From an alpha proteobacterium 3107 (GTDB lineage Bacteria > Pseudomonadota > Alphaproteobacteria > Rhodobacterales > Rhodobacteraceae): DNA of 5,302 nucleotides. This document shows positions 1-5,302 of the stretch, piece after piece. The DNA is taken from the NCBI GenBank assembly GCA_001483205.1, contig JPPB01000042.1, positions 1-5,302 on the forward strand, read 5' to 3'. The position numbers were made by a program, and so were the translations under genes. The first letter of the stretch is position 1; each line of letters begins with the position of its first letter. The notes beneath the pieces are model-generated. The model ran no database searches and was not told where the DNA came from. It saw only the letters and a list, made by a program, of their open reading frames with translations.

Positions 1-11
1 GAGACGTTTTG

Positions 12-58
12 AGCGCCTGCCGGGGGGCAGGCAGGCGCTGCCCGGCGTTCCGCCGGGC
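12..58. terminator. Tandem GC-rich hairpins upstream of hemF
   Basis: Two perfect stem-loops lie back to back. The first has 10-bp arms (AGCGCCTGCC at 12-21 and GGCAGGCGCT at 30-39) and an 8-base G-rich loop. The second has 8-bp arms (GCCCGGCG at 40-47 and CGCCGGGC at 51-58) and a TTC loop. The first begins at the last base of a TGA at 10-12 that would close a frame reading E-T-F, so it may terminate an upstream gene. Neither hairpin is followed by a clear T-tract on the plus strand, so termination is inferred. They could instead lie inside an upstream gene, since another frame stays open until TGA at 98-100, or act as a leader structure for hemF. Confidence 0.4.
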
Positions 59-112
59 GGACGGTTTGCCACCGATGCGCCATTATGCAGAGGTCTTTGA
101 AAGGAGCCGCCG

Positions 113-1027
113 ATGAGCGCAGAATCCACAGCCGATCTTGCAGAACAGAAGGTGCGCGCGGCCCGCTGGTTCCGGCAGTTGCGGGACCGGATCGTGACCG
201 CGTTCGAGACGCTGGAGGATACTCACACCAGAGGCCCGTTCTCTGACGCGCCCGCGGGCCGGTTCATCGTATCGCAAACCCGCCGCCAACCGGACAACCC
301 GGACAACGATACCGATGCGGGCGGCGGGCTGATGAGCGTCATGCGCGGCGGGCGTGTGTTTGAAAAGGTGGGGGTCAATGTCTCGACCGTCCATGGCCGT
401 CTGGGGGCGCGCGCCCAAGCGGCGATGGCGGCGCGGCGGGATGTGCCGGGGATGGCCGATGATCCGCGCTTCTGGGCCTCGGGCGTCAGCCTGGTCGCCC
501 ATATGCAGAACCCGCATTGCCCGGCGGTGCATATGAACACCCGCATGTTCTGGACCCCGCGCGCCTGGTGGTTTGGTGGCGGTGCCGACCTCAACCCCTG
601 TATCGAATACACAGAGGACACCGCCCATTTCCACGGTGTTCAGAAAGCCCATTGCGACCGGCACGGGGCGGAACTTTACCCCCGCCTGAAAACATGGGCC
701 GATGAATATTTCCACATCCCCCATCGCGGGCGGGCGCGCGGCGTCGGCGGCATCTTTGTGGACGATTATAATACCGGCGACTGGGAGGTCGATTTTGCCT
801 TTATCCGGGATGTCGGGCGCGCCTTTCTGCCCGCTTTCCTGCCGCTTGCCGAGCGGCGACGCACCCAGCCGTGGACAGAGGCTGACAAAGAGGCGCAACT
901 GATCCATCGCGGGCTGTATGCCGAATATAACCTGATCTATGATCGGGGGACGAAGTTCGGTCTGGAGACCGGGCATGATGCTGACGCGGTTCTGATGAGC
1001 CTGCCGCCGGTGGCAAAGTGGGTGTGA
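113..1027 (+). CDS. hemF: Oxygen-dependent coproporphyrinogen III oxidase
   Basis: HemF oxidatively decarboxylates two propionate side chains of coproporphyrinogen III to give protoporphyrinogen IX, using O2, as a soluble homodimer in haem synthesis (and bacteriochlorophyll synthesis where present). The 304 residues match the family length (E. coli about 299). Visible family blocks are GRFIVSQ near 49-55, VNVSTVHG at 88-95, SLVAHMQNPHCPAVHMNTRMFW at about 126-147 with conserved His130, His135 and His140, FGGGADLNP at 154-162, the signature from KTWADEYF (193) through HRGRARGVGGIFVDDYN (ending 220), and LIYDRGTKFGLETG at 274-287. The protein ends SLPPVAKWV, a short tail I regard as usual for Rhodobacterales. 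The ATG is well placed: AAGGAG at 101-106 lies 6 bases upstream. The gene is intact and GC-rich. It converges on the GHKL gene with a 20-base gap, and its TGA is the outer end of a 17-bp inverted repeat. Confidence 0.97.
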   Translation: MSAESTADLAEQKVRAARWFRQLRDRIVTAFETLEDTHTRGPFSDAPAGRFIVSQTRRQPDNPDNDTDAGGGLMSVMRGGRVFEKVGVNVSTVHGRLGARAQAAMAARRDVPGMADDPRFWASGVSLVAHMQNPHCPAVHMNTRMFWTPRAWWFGGGADLNPCIEYTEDTAHFHGVQKAHCDRHGAELYPRLKTWADEYFHIPHRGRARGVGGIFVDDYNTGDWEVDFAFIRDVGRAFLPAFLPLAERRRTQPWTEADKEAQLIHRGLYAEYNLIYDRGTKFGLETGHDADAVLMSLPPVAKWV

Positions 1028-1041
1028 GCGGGGGCGTGTGC
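1025..1041. repeat. 17-bp inverted repeat, hemF-side arm
   Basis: The sequence TGAGCGGGGGCGTGTGC begins with the hemF stop codon. Its exact reverse complement lies at 3256-3272, where the outer end is the selO stop codon. The two arms enclose the two-gene accessory module. Inside the arms the two flanks still share a scattered match (CTAT at the same offset on both), but no perfect extension. The arms may be the two halves of an old bidirectional terminator between hemF and selO, split by insertion, or terminal repeats of the inserted unit. Confidence 0.8.
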
Positions 1042-1047
1042 GGGGGC
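1028..1047 (+). repeat. Direct repeat GCGGGGGC in the convergent gap
   Basis: The 20 bases between the hemF stop and the GHKL gene stop consist of GCGGGGGC, a GTGT spacer and a second GCGGGGGC. There is no hairpin with a T-tract for either gene, so the two converging transcripts have no visible terminator in this gap. The first copy is part of the 17-bp inverted repeat arm. Confidence 0.7.
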
Positions 1048-2874
1048 CTATCCGACAGCAGCTTTCTTCAGTTCGTCCTTGATCCGCTTTCTCGCCTTGT
1101 TCATGCTCTGGCGATAATCATCGGCGGCCATGGACAAAGATTCCGGCGTGGTTGCCTTGTCGACATCCTCGTCTGTCCAGTCTTCGACAAGGCGTTTGCT
1201 GAGGGCATAGACGACAGCCTTGCCCACCCGGAGTGCGGCGAAATTCCGGGCAGTTTTCAGAATTATTTCGCGCAACGCCTCCGAATCATCGCCCTGCCCG
1301 GCGAAATCATGGTGGAGTTCTGCCTCCATGCGATAAACGGCAGAATACAAGCCGTTGACAAACAACCTGTGCGGCTTTTTGTAGTATACTCCGGCGCGCC
1401 CCATGATCTCCTTGGCCTTGACCTGCTCATCTGTGTCCAGGATGTCAATGTCCGGCGGACGTTCGCGCACCCTCTTTTCTTTTGCACGTCTTTTGCCGTT
1501 CTCGGCTTTCTTCGCGCGCTTTTCCTTCGCTCTTCGCGTCTTATGGTCAGTATCCGGGGAATTTTTTTCGGAATCGTCGCTGTCATCCTCTTCATCAGGG
1601 GAATCGGCATCAGCTTTTTCGCTATCCCTTGCACCTTCATCCGCGCTTTCAATCCGGTCGGGTGAGGTCTTGTCAGGCGCAAATGCGGTCGTGGGAACCT
1701 TGAGTTCATCGAAAAGTTTCTGGAGATCTGCGTGGATGTCTTCAAGGGTTTCGTCGGACCGGGGACTCGCCTGCCTGATCACCTCCCTGACCCATTCGGG
1801 CATGAGTTCCCGCACGGTCGCCGCGTAATCAATAGTGCTCAGGTCAGATTTGTCGCCCGGTCTGGTCAGACCGGTTCGATACTGGTTCGGCAGAGCGTGG
1901 TCGTCGGGAAGGATGATCTCGACCGTCAGCACTTTTGATCCGAAAGGAATGCCGAAGTTCGGTGCTGCAACAGACCAGCTTTGCTTTGTCTTGAAATCAT
2001 AGCGCTCACCCTTGTGGACCAGCGCGCAGAAGGTCGTCGATGGCGTGGTTGGATTCTTGCGAGCGCTCATCGTTTGGCTCTGATACCTGGGATCATGGAT
2101 ATACTGCACTGTCACGCCGGTTTTCGGGCACGTCACCTTTTCGGCCTTTGGCAGTATGAGAATGACACCGGACAGTAATTTTAAGGGACGCTCCTTTCCA
2201 GTTTCCCCTTTGCCGCCACTTCTGGTCATGGCAACATCTACCCGAACCTCGACGCCGGGAAGAAACGTCGCAAATCTACGAAAAATTTGAGCCGTGACAT
2301 AACTGCGCTCGACCTTCTTGTCACGCCCGACCGGCCATTGAACGGTGTCGTGGTCGTCGGCTTCCCCCATCAACACAGCCTCGGTCCAGTCATGCCTGGT
2401 GTCATGCATGTCTTCTTCCCGAACCGTGTCCGTGACATCGACGACCATATCGCGCACGTAGGTTTTGCCATCATGCCTTATGACCACCTCGTGAACCGTC
2501 TCGTCCTTGCAGGACCGATAGCGTATGCCTGCGCGGTTCACGGCCAGCCCGGAAACCTTCGCCCCGATGCCGAAATTGCCGTCAAGGGCCAGTTTCTTGT
2601 TGTTGGACGAAGACAGGTTCATTGCGCTCTTGAGGTCATCGGCATCCATACCGGGGCCTGTGTTCCAGAAGGTCAGCTTCCTCACACCGTCAATCAGGGT
2701 GGGGTAAATGCGCACTTTGCGCTGACCTTCCGGGGCGCGCGCCGCGCTCTCCTGCGCGTTCATAAAAAATTCGCGCACCAGCGTTTCCTTGGGCGCTTGT
2801 TCGATCATGCGCGTGATCGCGAAAGTCGTGTCTTCGATTTGCAGCGGCTCAGCGCTCATTGCCCAATCCTTCAT
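1048..2874 (-). CDS. GHKL (Hsp90/MutL/MORC-type) ATPase with unrecognised helical C-terminus
   Basis: This 608-residue protein starts with a Bergerat-fold ATP-binding domain (about 10-175). Visible motifs are the N-box VREFFMNAQES with Glu35 (presumed catalytic base) and Asn39 (Mg2+ ligand), motif I NTGPGM at 71-76, and the lid GNFGIGAK at 99-106; DWTE at 162-165 probably carries the Thr of the last strand. Motif I has Asn71 where Hsp90 has Asp. Residues 190-370 form a second domain, perhaps S5-like (NQYRTGLTR at 330-338). Residues 400-445 are acidic, 445-472 strongly basic with RRAKEKR twice, and 475-608 are helical and unrecognised. There is no signal peptide or membrane segment, so it is probably cytoplasmic. 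I chose the ATG at 2874: it overlaps the upstream stop as ATGA and has GAGAGG 8 bases upstream. An in-frame ATG at 2859 (residue 6) also has AAGGA 7 bases upstream. The GHKL assignment is firm; the cellular role is unknown. Relatives by fold include MORC-like ATPases of restriction systems and phage rIIA. Confidence 0.88.
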   Translation of the reverse strand: MKDWAMSAEPLQIEDTTFAITRMIEQAPKETLVREFFMNAQESAARAPEGQRKVRIYPTLIDGVRKLTFWNTGPGMDADDLKSAMNLSSSNNKKLALDGNFGIGAKVSGLAVNRAGIRYRSCKDETVHEVVIRHDGKTYVRDMVVDVTDTVREEDMHDTRHDWTEAVLMGEADDHDTVQWPVGRDKKVERSYVTAQIFRRFATFLPGVEVRVDVAMTRSGGKGETGKERPLKLLSGVILILPKAEKVTCPKTGVTVQYIHDPRYQSQTMSARKNPTTPSTTFCALVHKGERYDFKTKQSWSVAAPNFGIPFGSKVLTVEIILPDDHALPNQYRTGLTRPGDKSDLSTIDYAATVRELMPEWVREVIRQASPRSDETLEDIHADLQKLFDELKVPTTAFAPDKTSPDRIESADEGARDSEKADADSPDEEDDSDDSEKNSPDTDHKTRRAKEKRAKKAENGKRRAKEKRVRERPPDIDILDTDEQVKAKEIMGRAGVYYKKPHRLFVNGLYSAVYRMEAELHHDFAGQGDDSEALREIILKTARNFAALRVGKAVVYALSKRLVEDWTDEDVDKATTPESLSMAADDYRQSMNKARKRIKDELKKAAVG

Positions 2875-3092
2875 AGTTTGAACCTCTCTGAATCACCAGC
2901 CGAGGACGCATTGAACTTGCTTTCAAGATCGTTGGTCGCATCACGCAACGCCTTTATGATCTTTTTCGCATCCTGATCGCTATAGTTATACGCGCGCTTG
3001 TTCGACAGATTTCCGATCTTGCGAATAGCTTCCAGGGCAGCCTGGGTTCGGCCTTCAGCAAGTTTGACGAATTTTTCTCTCTTTTCAGACAT
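2871..3092 (-). CDS. Small helical protein, first gene of the GHKL module
   Basis: This gene encodes 73 residues, MSEKREKFVKLAEGR to SERFKL. The start is the ATG at 3092 because AGGAG (3099-3103) lies 6 bases upstream. The frame is open further upstream to a TTG at 3245, but that stretch is AT-rich and has no ribosome site. The protein is highly charged. It appears to form two helices (about 3-27 and 40-60) joined by a segment reading IGNLSNKRAYNYSDQD, followed by a polar tail. I recall similar short uncharacterised proteins with an IR-x-IGNLSN core and a Y-x-Y turn, but know no function. It has no Cys, membrane segment or obvious DNA-binding motif. Its TGA overlaps the ATG of the ATPase gene (ATGA, 2871-2874), so the two are probably translated in coupling and may act together as partner, adaptor or regulator. 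It is probably real because of the ribosome site, the coupling and the promoter. Confidence 0.82.
   Translation of the reverse strand: MSEKREKFVKLAEGRTQAALEAIRKIGNLSNKRAYNYSDQDAKKIIKALRDATNDLESKFNASSAGDSERFKL
2883..2888 (-). promoter_or_regulatory. Ribosome binding site for the GHKL ATPase
   Basis: GAGAGG on the minus strand sits inside the last codons of the small gene, 8 bases before the ATG at 2874. It supports that start and the coupled ATGA arrangement. A second possible site, AAGGA at 2867-2871, would serve an ATG at 2859. Confidence 0.6.
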
Positions 3093-3098
3093 GTCATT

Positions 3099-3103
3099 CT
3101 CCT
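3099..3103 (-). promoter_or_regulatory. Ribosome binding site deciding the small gene start
   Basis: AGGAG on the minus strand lies 6 bases before the ATG at 3092. It fixes the start of the 73-residue protein and argues against the 124-residue version beginning at TTG 3245. Confidence 0.8.
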
Positions 3104-3119
3104 GTTTTCTTGAAAAACT

Positions 3120-3148
3120 CACATAGCATTTCCGGGGAAATATTTCAA
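3120..3148 (-). promoter_or_regulatory. Candidate sigma-70 promoter of the GHKL module
   Basis: On the minus strand TTGAAA (3143-3148, five of six matches to TTGACA) is followed by a 17-base spacer and TATGTG (3120-3125), which is preceded by TGC, an extended -10 element. Transcription would begin around 3110, leaving a leader of about 20 bases that contains the AGGAG site. The -10 hexamer itself is weak, so this is a candidate only. A perfect palindrome fills most of the spacer. The surrounding 120 bases are about 34 percent GC against well over 60 percent in hemF and selO. Confidence 0.45.
3128..3141. promoter_or_regulatory. Palindrome ATTTCC-GG-GGAAAT, candidate operator
   Basis: A 14-bp inverted repeat with 6-bp arms and a 2-base centre sits inside the spacer between the proposed -35 and -10. 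That is where a repressor dimer would block RNA polymerase, or where a MerR-type regulator would bind. No regulator gene is in the window except possibly the small helical protein itself. The position is seen; the function is inferred. Confidence 0.35.
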
Positions 3149-3197
3149 GATTGTGTGGTAATATTTTTTCATTTTCCAGAAATTCAAAGAGAAATTC

Positions 3198-3226
3198 ATG
3201 CAGATGATCAGTGGAATCGTCTGCAT
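3198..3226. repeat. Inverted repeat between selO and the module
   Basis: ATGCAGATGA at 3198-3207 and TCGTCTGCAT at 3217-3226 pair over 10 bases with a single T/G wobble, around a 9-base loop. It lies downstream of selO and about 50 bases upstream of the proposed module promoter. On the minus strand it is followed by a T-rich but broken stretch, so it may weakly terminate selO readthrough, or be a second regulatory site. The rest of 3093-3269 shows no convincing gene. Confidence 0.5.
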
Positions 3227-3252
3227 TTACCTGATGACAAGCCAAATAGCTC

Positions 3253-3280
3253 GCGGCACACGCCCCCGCTCAGGTGCCGC
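3253..3280. repeat. Hairpin around the selO stop codon
   Basis: GCGGCAC at 3253-3259 and GTGCCGC at 3274-3280 form a perfect 7-bp stem with a 14-base loop holding the selO stop codon. It overlaps the selO-side arm of the 17-bp inverted repeat. No T-tract follows on the minus strand, so a terminator role is uncertain. Confidence 0.4.
3256..3272. repeat. 17-bp inverted repeat, selO-side arm
   Basis: GCACACGCCCCCGCTCA is the exact reverse complement of 1025-1041. Its outer three bases are the selO stop codon read on the minus strand. The arm marks the edge between the GC-rich selO gene and the AT-rich leader of the accessory module, so it is the likely boundary of the insertion. Confidence 0.8.
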
Positions 3281-4718
3281 AAAAGGTCTGGCGCACGGCT
3301 TCCTCCGGCTTCGGCGGGCAGGTCAGGTCTTCGTATCCCGGCCGCTCTGTGAACGGGGCCGAACACGCCTCGCTCAACCTGAAAAACCAGCCATAATCCC
3401 CCTGCAAGGCCTGCGTGATCGCCCGCTCGACCTGATGGTTCCGGGGGATATAAGCCGGATTGTGGCGACGCATGAGCGCAATCCGGTCCGCCTCTGACAC
3501 CTGTTCAGAGGCACCGCGCGCCGCCCATTCCCGCACCCACTGGTCAAAATCGCCCGGCTCCGCAAACTGCGCCCGCGCCGTTCCCTCTGCCAGCCCGCGA
3601 AAGGTGTTGGTGAAATCCGCCTGCCCCCGCGCCATGCAATCAAGCAGCCCGGTAATCAGCCCCGCATCCGCATCCTCGGCCCGGTGCAACCCCAGCTTGG
3701 CACGAAACACCCCCAGCCATTCGTCGCGAAAGGCGCGGGTAAACCCGTTGATGACCCCGGTCGCCGCCTCAACGGCCCTGTCCTGGTCCGTGTCGATCAG
3801 CGGCAGCAGGCTGGTGGCGAACTGCGCCAGATTCCACACCGCCATATCAGGCTGATTCTGATAGGCATAGCGGCCATGCAGGTCAATCGAGCTGAACACC
3901 GCCGCCGGATCATAGGCGTCGATAAAGGCGCAGGGGCCGTAATCAATGGTTTCACCGGCAATCTGGCAATTATCGGTATTCATCACCCCGTGAATAAAGC
4001 CCGCGCCCATCCATCGCGCCACCAGACGGGCCTGCCGCCCGGTGACCGCACGCAGAAGGCCGAGCGCATCCCCCGCCTGCACATCCTGCCGGTAGTGCCG
4101 CCCGATGACATGATCGGTCAGCTTGCGCACCGCATCGGTCCGGCCACGGACGGCGAAATACTGAAAGGTGCCGACCCGGATATGGCTTGCGGCGATGCGG
4201 GTCAGAACCGCCCCCGGCAGGGGCGTTTCGCGGGTCACCGTCTCGCCGGTTTCAACCGCGGCCAGGGCGCGGGTGGTGGGAATGCCAAGCGCGTGCATCG
4301 CCTCAGAGACGATGTATTCGCGCAGGACCGGCCCCAGCCAGGCGCGCCCGTCACCCATACGGCTGAACGGTGTGCGGCCCGAGCCTTTGAGTTGGATGTC
4401 GCGCCGGGTGCCGGTGGTATCGACAACCTCGCCCAGAAGGTGCGCGCGCCCGTCGCCCAGTTGCGGGACGAAATTGCCGAACTGGTGACCGGCATAGGCC
4501 TGCGCCAGCGGGTCGGCACCTTCGGGGACGCTGTTGCCTGCCAGCATCGAGATCCCTTCCGGTGTGCAGAGGGCATCGGGGCTGATCCGCAATTCCCGCG
4601 CCAGCGCGTCATTGAGGGCGATCAGTTTCGGGGCCTTGACCGGGGTCGGGGCAAGGCGGGCAAAGAAGGTCTCGCCCAGCCGGGCATAGCTGTTGTCGAA
4701 CGGGACCGAGAGCGTCAT
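3270..4718 (-). CDS. selO: Protein adenylyltransferase SelO (YdiU/UPF0061 family)
   Basis: SelO is a pseudokinase-fold enzyme that transfers AMP from ATP to Ser, Thr or Tyr of target proteins and is linked to redox stress. From the ATG at 4718 it has 482 residues (E. coli YdiU about 478). Visible blocks are FDNSYA (7-12), AYAGHQFG (74-81), QLGDGRA (86-92), Lys111 in [12 protein letters not shown], Glu134 in [10 protein letters not shown], the active-site run HGVMNTDN (243-250, Asp249 presumed base) and DYGP (259-262, Asp259 metal ligand). Roles follow the characterised Pseudomonas protein. The end is FCGT: Cys480 is third from the end, where animal SelO carries selenocysteine. The frame opens at a TTG (4727), but the ATG at 4718 gives the usual [12 protein letters not shown] start. 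Neither has a good ribosome site. The gene diverges from a phage gene across 20 bases, with no promoter visible there, and lies 177 bases upstream of the small gene on the same strand. Intact and GC-rich. Confidence 0.95.
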   Translation of the reverse strand: MTLSVPFDNSYARLGETFFARLAPTPVKAPKLIALNDALARELRISPDALCTPEGISMLAGNSVPEGADPLAQAYAGHQFGNFVPQLGDGRAHLLGEVVDTTGTRRDIQLKGSGRTPFSRMGDGRAWLGPVLREYIVSEAMHALGIPTTRALAAVETGETVTRETPLPGAVLTRIAASHIRVGTFQYFAVRGRTDAVRKLTDHVIGRHYRQDVQAGDALGLLRAVTGRQARLVARWMGAGFIHGVMNTDNCQIAGETIDYGPCAFIDAYDPAAVFSSIDLHGRYAYQNQPDMAVWNLAQFATSLLPLIDTDQDRAVEAATGVINGFTRAFRDEWLGVFRAKLGLHRAEDADAGLITGLLDCMARGQADFTNTFRGLAEGTARAQFAEPGDFDQWVREWAARGASEQVSEADRIALMRRHNPAYIPRNHQVERAITQALQGDYGWFFRLSEACSAPFTERPGYEDLTCPPKPEEAVRQTFCGT

Positions 4719-4738
4719 GCCTGACAAGGTGGCAGGTC

Positions 4739-5287
4739 ATGGGTGCGGTGACAAGCCCCCGGTTTGCGGGCAGGCGCGGACAGATCACCGGCGCGGGGCT
4801 CGGCCGACGGCTCGCCAACTCGATCCGGAGCCAGACCTACCCGAAGGCTGACGAAAGCCTGAATGCCGCGGCCCTGGTTTGGTCGAAGGCTCCGGCCATC
4901 GTCGGCGCGCACGACACTGGTCCGTTGATCCGCTCGAAAGATGGGTTCTGGCTCGCGATCCCCACCGAAGCAGCAGGTCGAGGCCTGCGCGGCCGCCGGA
5001 TCACCCCGGGCGAATGGGAGCGACGGCGCGGTCTGCGCTTGCGCTTCGTCTACCGCCGCCGAGGTCCGAGCCTGCTGGTGGCGGACCGCGCGCGGATCAA
5101 CAAACGCGGTCAGGCGGTGGCCTCGCGCTCGAAAACCGGCCGTAACCAGGTCACCGCTCCGATCTTCCTGCTGGTGCCGCAGGTCAAGCTGCCAAAGCGA
5201 CTCGACCTCGACCGGGACGCCGGGCGGGCGCTCGACAGTGTGCCGGGTCTGATCGTGGCGAACTGGGTGGACGGCAAGGCGACATGA
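4739..5287 (+). CDS. Phage head-tail protein, DUF6441-like, probably 5'-truncated
   Basis: The 182-residue product from about residue 16 (ITGAGLGRRLANSI) onward looks like the DUF6441 group of prophage proteins I know from Rhodobacterales. Features are ALVWSKAPAIV (45-55), the run from HDTGPLIRS to FWLAIPTEAAG (58-80), RITPGEWERRRGLRLRFVYRR (87-107), a basic stretch NKRGQAVASRSKTGR (121-135) and APIFLLVPQVKLPKRLDL (140-157). The pattern resembles HK97 gp10-type head-tail or tail-completion proteins. Those usually carry an N-terminal helix of some 40 residues before the TG-x-L-x-x-SI segment; here only about 16 unrelated-looking residues precede it. I infer the 5' end was lost at the junction with selO. 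The ATG at 4739 has AAGGTGG 6 bases upstream and could be used, so it may be a shortened gene or a remnant. The stop overlaps the next ATG (ATGA), as in intact phage operons. The family name is from memory. Confidence 0.65.
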   Translation: MGAVTSPRFAGRRGQITGAGLGRRLANSIRSQTYPKADESLNAAALVWSKAPAIVGAHDTGPLIRSKDGFWLAIPTEAAGRGLRGRRITPGEWERRRGLRLRFVYRRRGPSLLVADRARINKRGQAVASRSKTGRNQVTAPIFLLVPQVKLPKRLDLDRDAGRALDSVPGLIVANWVDGKAT

Positions 5288-5302
5288 CTATCGTGTTTGC
5301 CA
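5284..5302 (+). CDS. Start of next phage gene, cut by window end
   Basis: An ATG at 5284 overlaps the TGA of the DUF6441-like gene (ATGA, 5284-5287) and reads MTIVFA before the window ends. The overlap implies a coupled phage structural gene, but six residues are too few to name it. Confidence 0.45.

Noticed and set aside
83..976. Minus-strand open frame of 297 residues
   Set aside because: It is a shadow of hemF, whose protein motifs are unmistakable.
1000..1048. G-quadruplex in the hemF and ATPase gap
   Set aside because: Only three runs of three or more G are close enough; a fourth is missing, so a stable quadruplex is not supported.
2287..2976. Plus-strand open frame of 229 residues
   Set aside because: It is antisense to the ATPase and the small gene, has no ribosome site I can support, and shows no domain.
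3093..3245. N-terminal extension of the small protein to a TTG at 3245 (124 residues)
   Set aside because: It has no ribosome site, the composition is that of an AT-rich leader, and it overlaps the candidate promoter. The ATG at 3092 has a strong AGGAG.
1025..3272. Transposon with terminal inverted repeats
   Set aside because: No transposase is encoded, no target duplication is visible outside the arms, and both arms include the stop codons of intact genes. A split terminator explains this better, though it is not proved.
3684..4724. Long plus-strand open frame of 346 residues
   Set aside because: It lies entirely antisense to the intact selO gene. Its sequence shows no recognisable domain, and such frames are common opposite GC-rich genes.
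4700..4727. TTG at 4727 as the selO start
   Set aside because: It has no ribosome site and would add only three residues before the family-like [12 protein letters not shown] start at the ATG at 4718.

Overview
The window looks like the chromosome of a high-GC alphaproteobacterium, most likely a member of the Rhodobacterales. The evidence is the style of the HemF and SelO proteins (HemF ending in a short SLPPVAKWV tail, SelO ending in FCGT), the GC-rich coding sequence, and a phage structural gene of a type I associate with that order. This placement rests on protein recognition, not on a marker gene.

Layout, left to right. Positions 1-112 hold a possible tail of an upstream gene, two adjacent GC-rich hairpins, and the ribosome binding site of hemF. 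hemF (113-1027, +) encodes oxygen-dependent coproporphyrinogen III oxidase. Next comes a two-gene accessory module on the minus strand. A 73-residue helical protein (2871-3092) overlaps by ATGA a 608-residue GHKL (Hsp90/MutL/MORC-type) ATPase (1048-2874). The module has its own AT-rich leader (3093-3250, about one third GC in its core) with a candidate promoter and a palindrome in the promoter spacer. selO (3270-4718, -) encodes the SelO/YdiU protein adenylyltransferase. Only 20 bases from its start, on the other strand, lies what looks like a 5'-shortened phage head-tail gene (4739-5287, +, DUF6441-like). That gene overlaps by ATGA the first codons of another gene running off the window.

The most interesting part is the module between hemF and selO. 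Its composition differs from both neighbours. It sits where two housekeeping genes converge, and it is bracketed by a perfect 17-bp inverted repeat. The outer end of each arm is exactly the TGA stop codon of hemF on one side and of selO on the other. The simplest reading is that hemF and selO once met at a shared bidirectional terminator hairpin, and that the module was inserted in its loop. Terminal inverted repeats of a mobile unit are the alternative.

The ATPase keeps the N-box Glu and Asn and the glycine-rich lid, but has Asn where Hsp90 has its adenine-contacting Asp. After the ATPase and a second domain comes an acidic then basic linker, followed by a helical domain I do not recognise. 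The small protein is translationally coupled and is the obvious candidate partner. A role in phage or plasmid conflict is possible because stand-alone GHKL ATPases occur in such systems, but nothing here proves it: no nuclease, methylase or toxin is encoded in the window.
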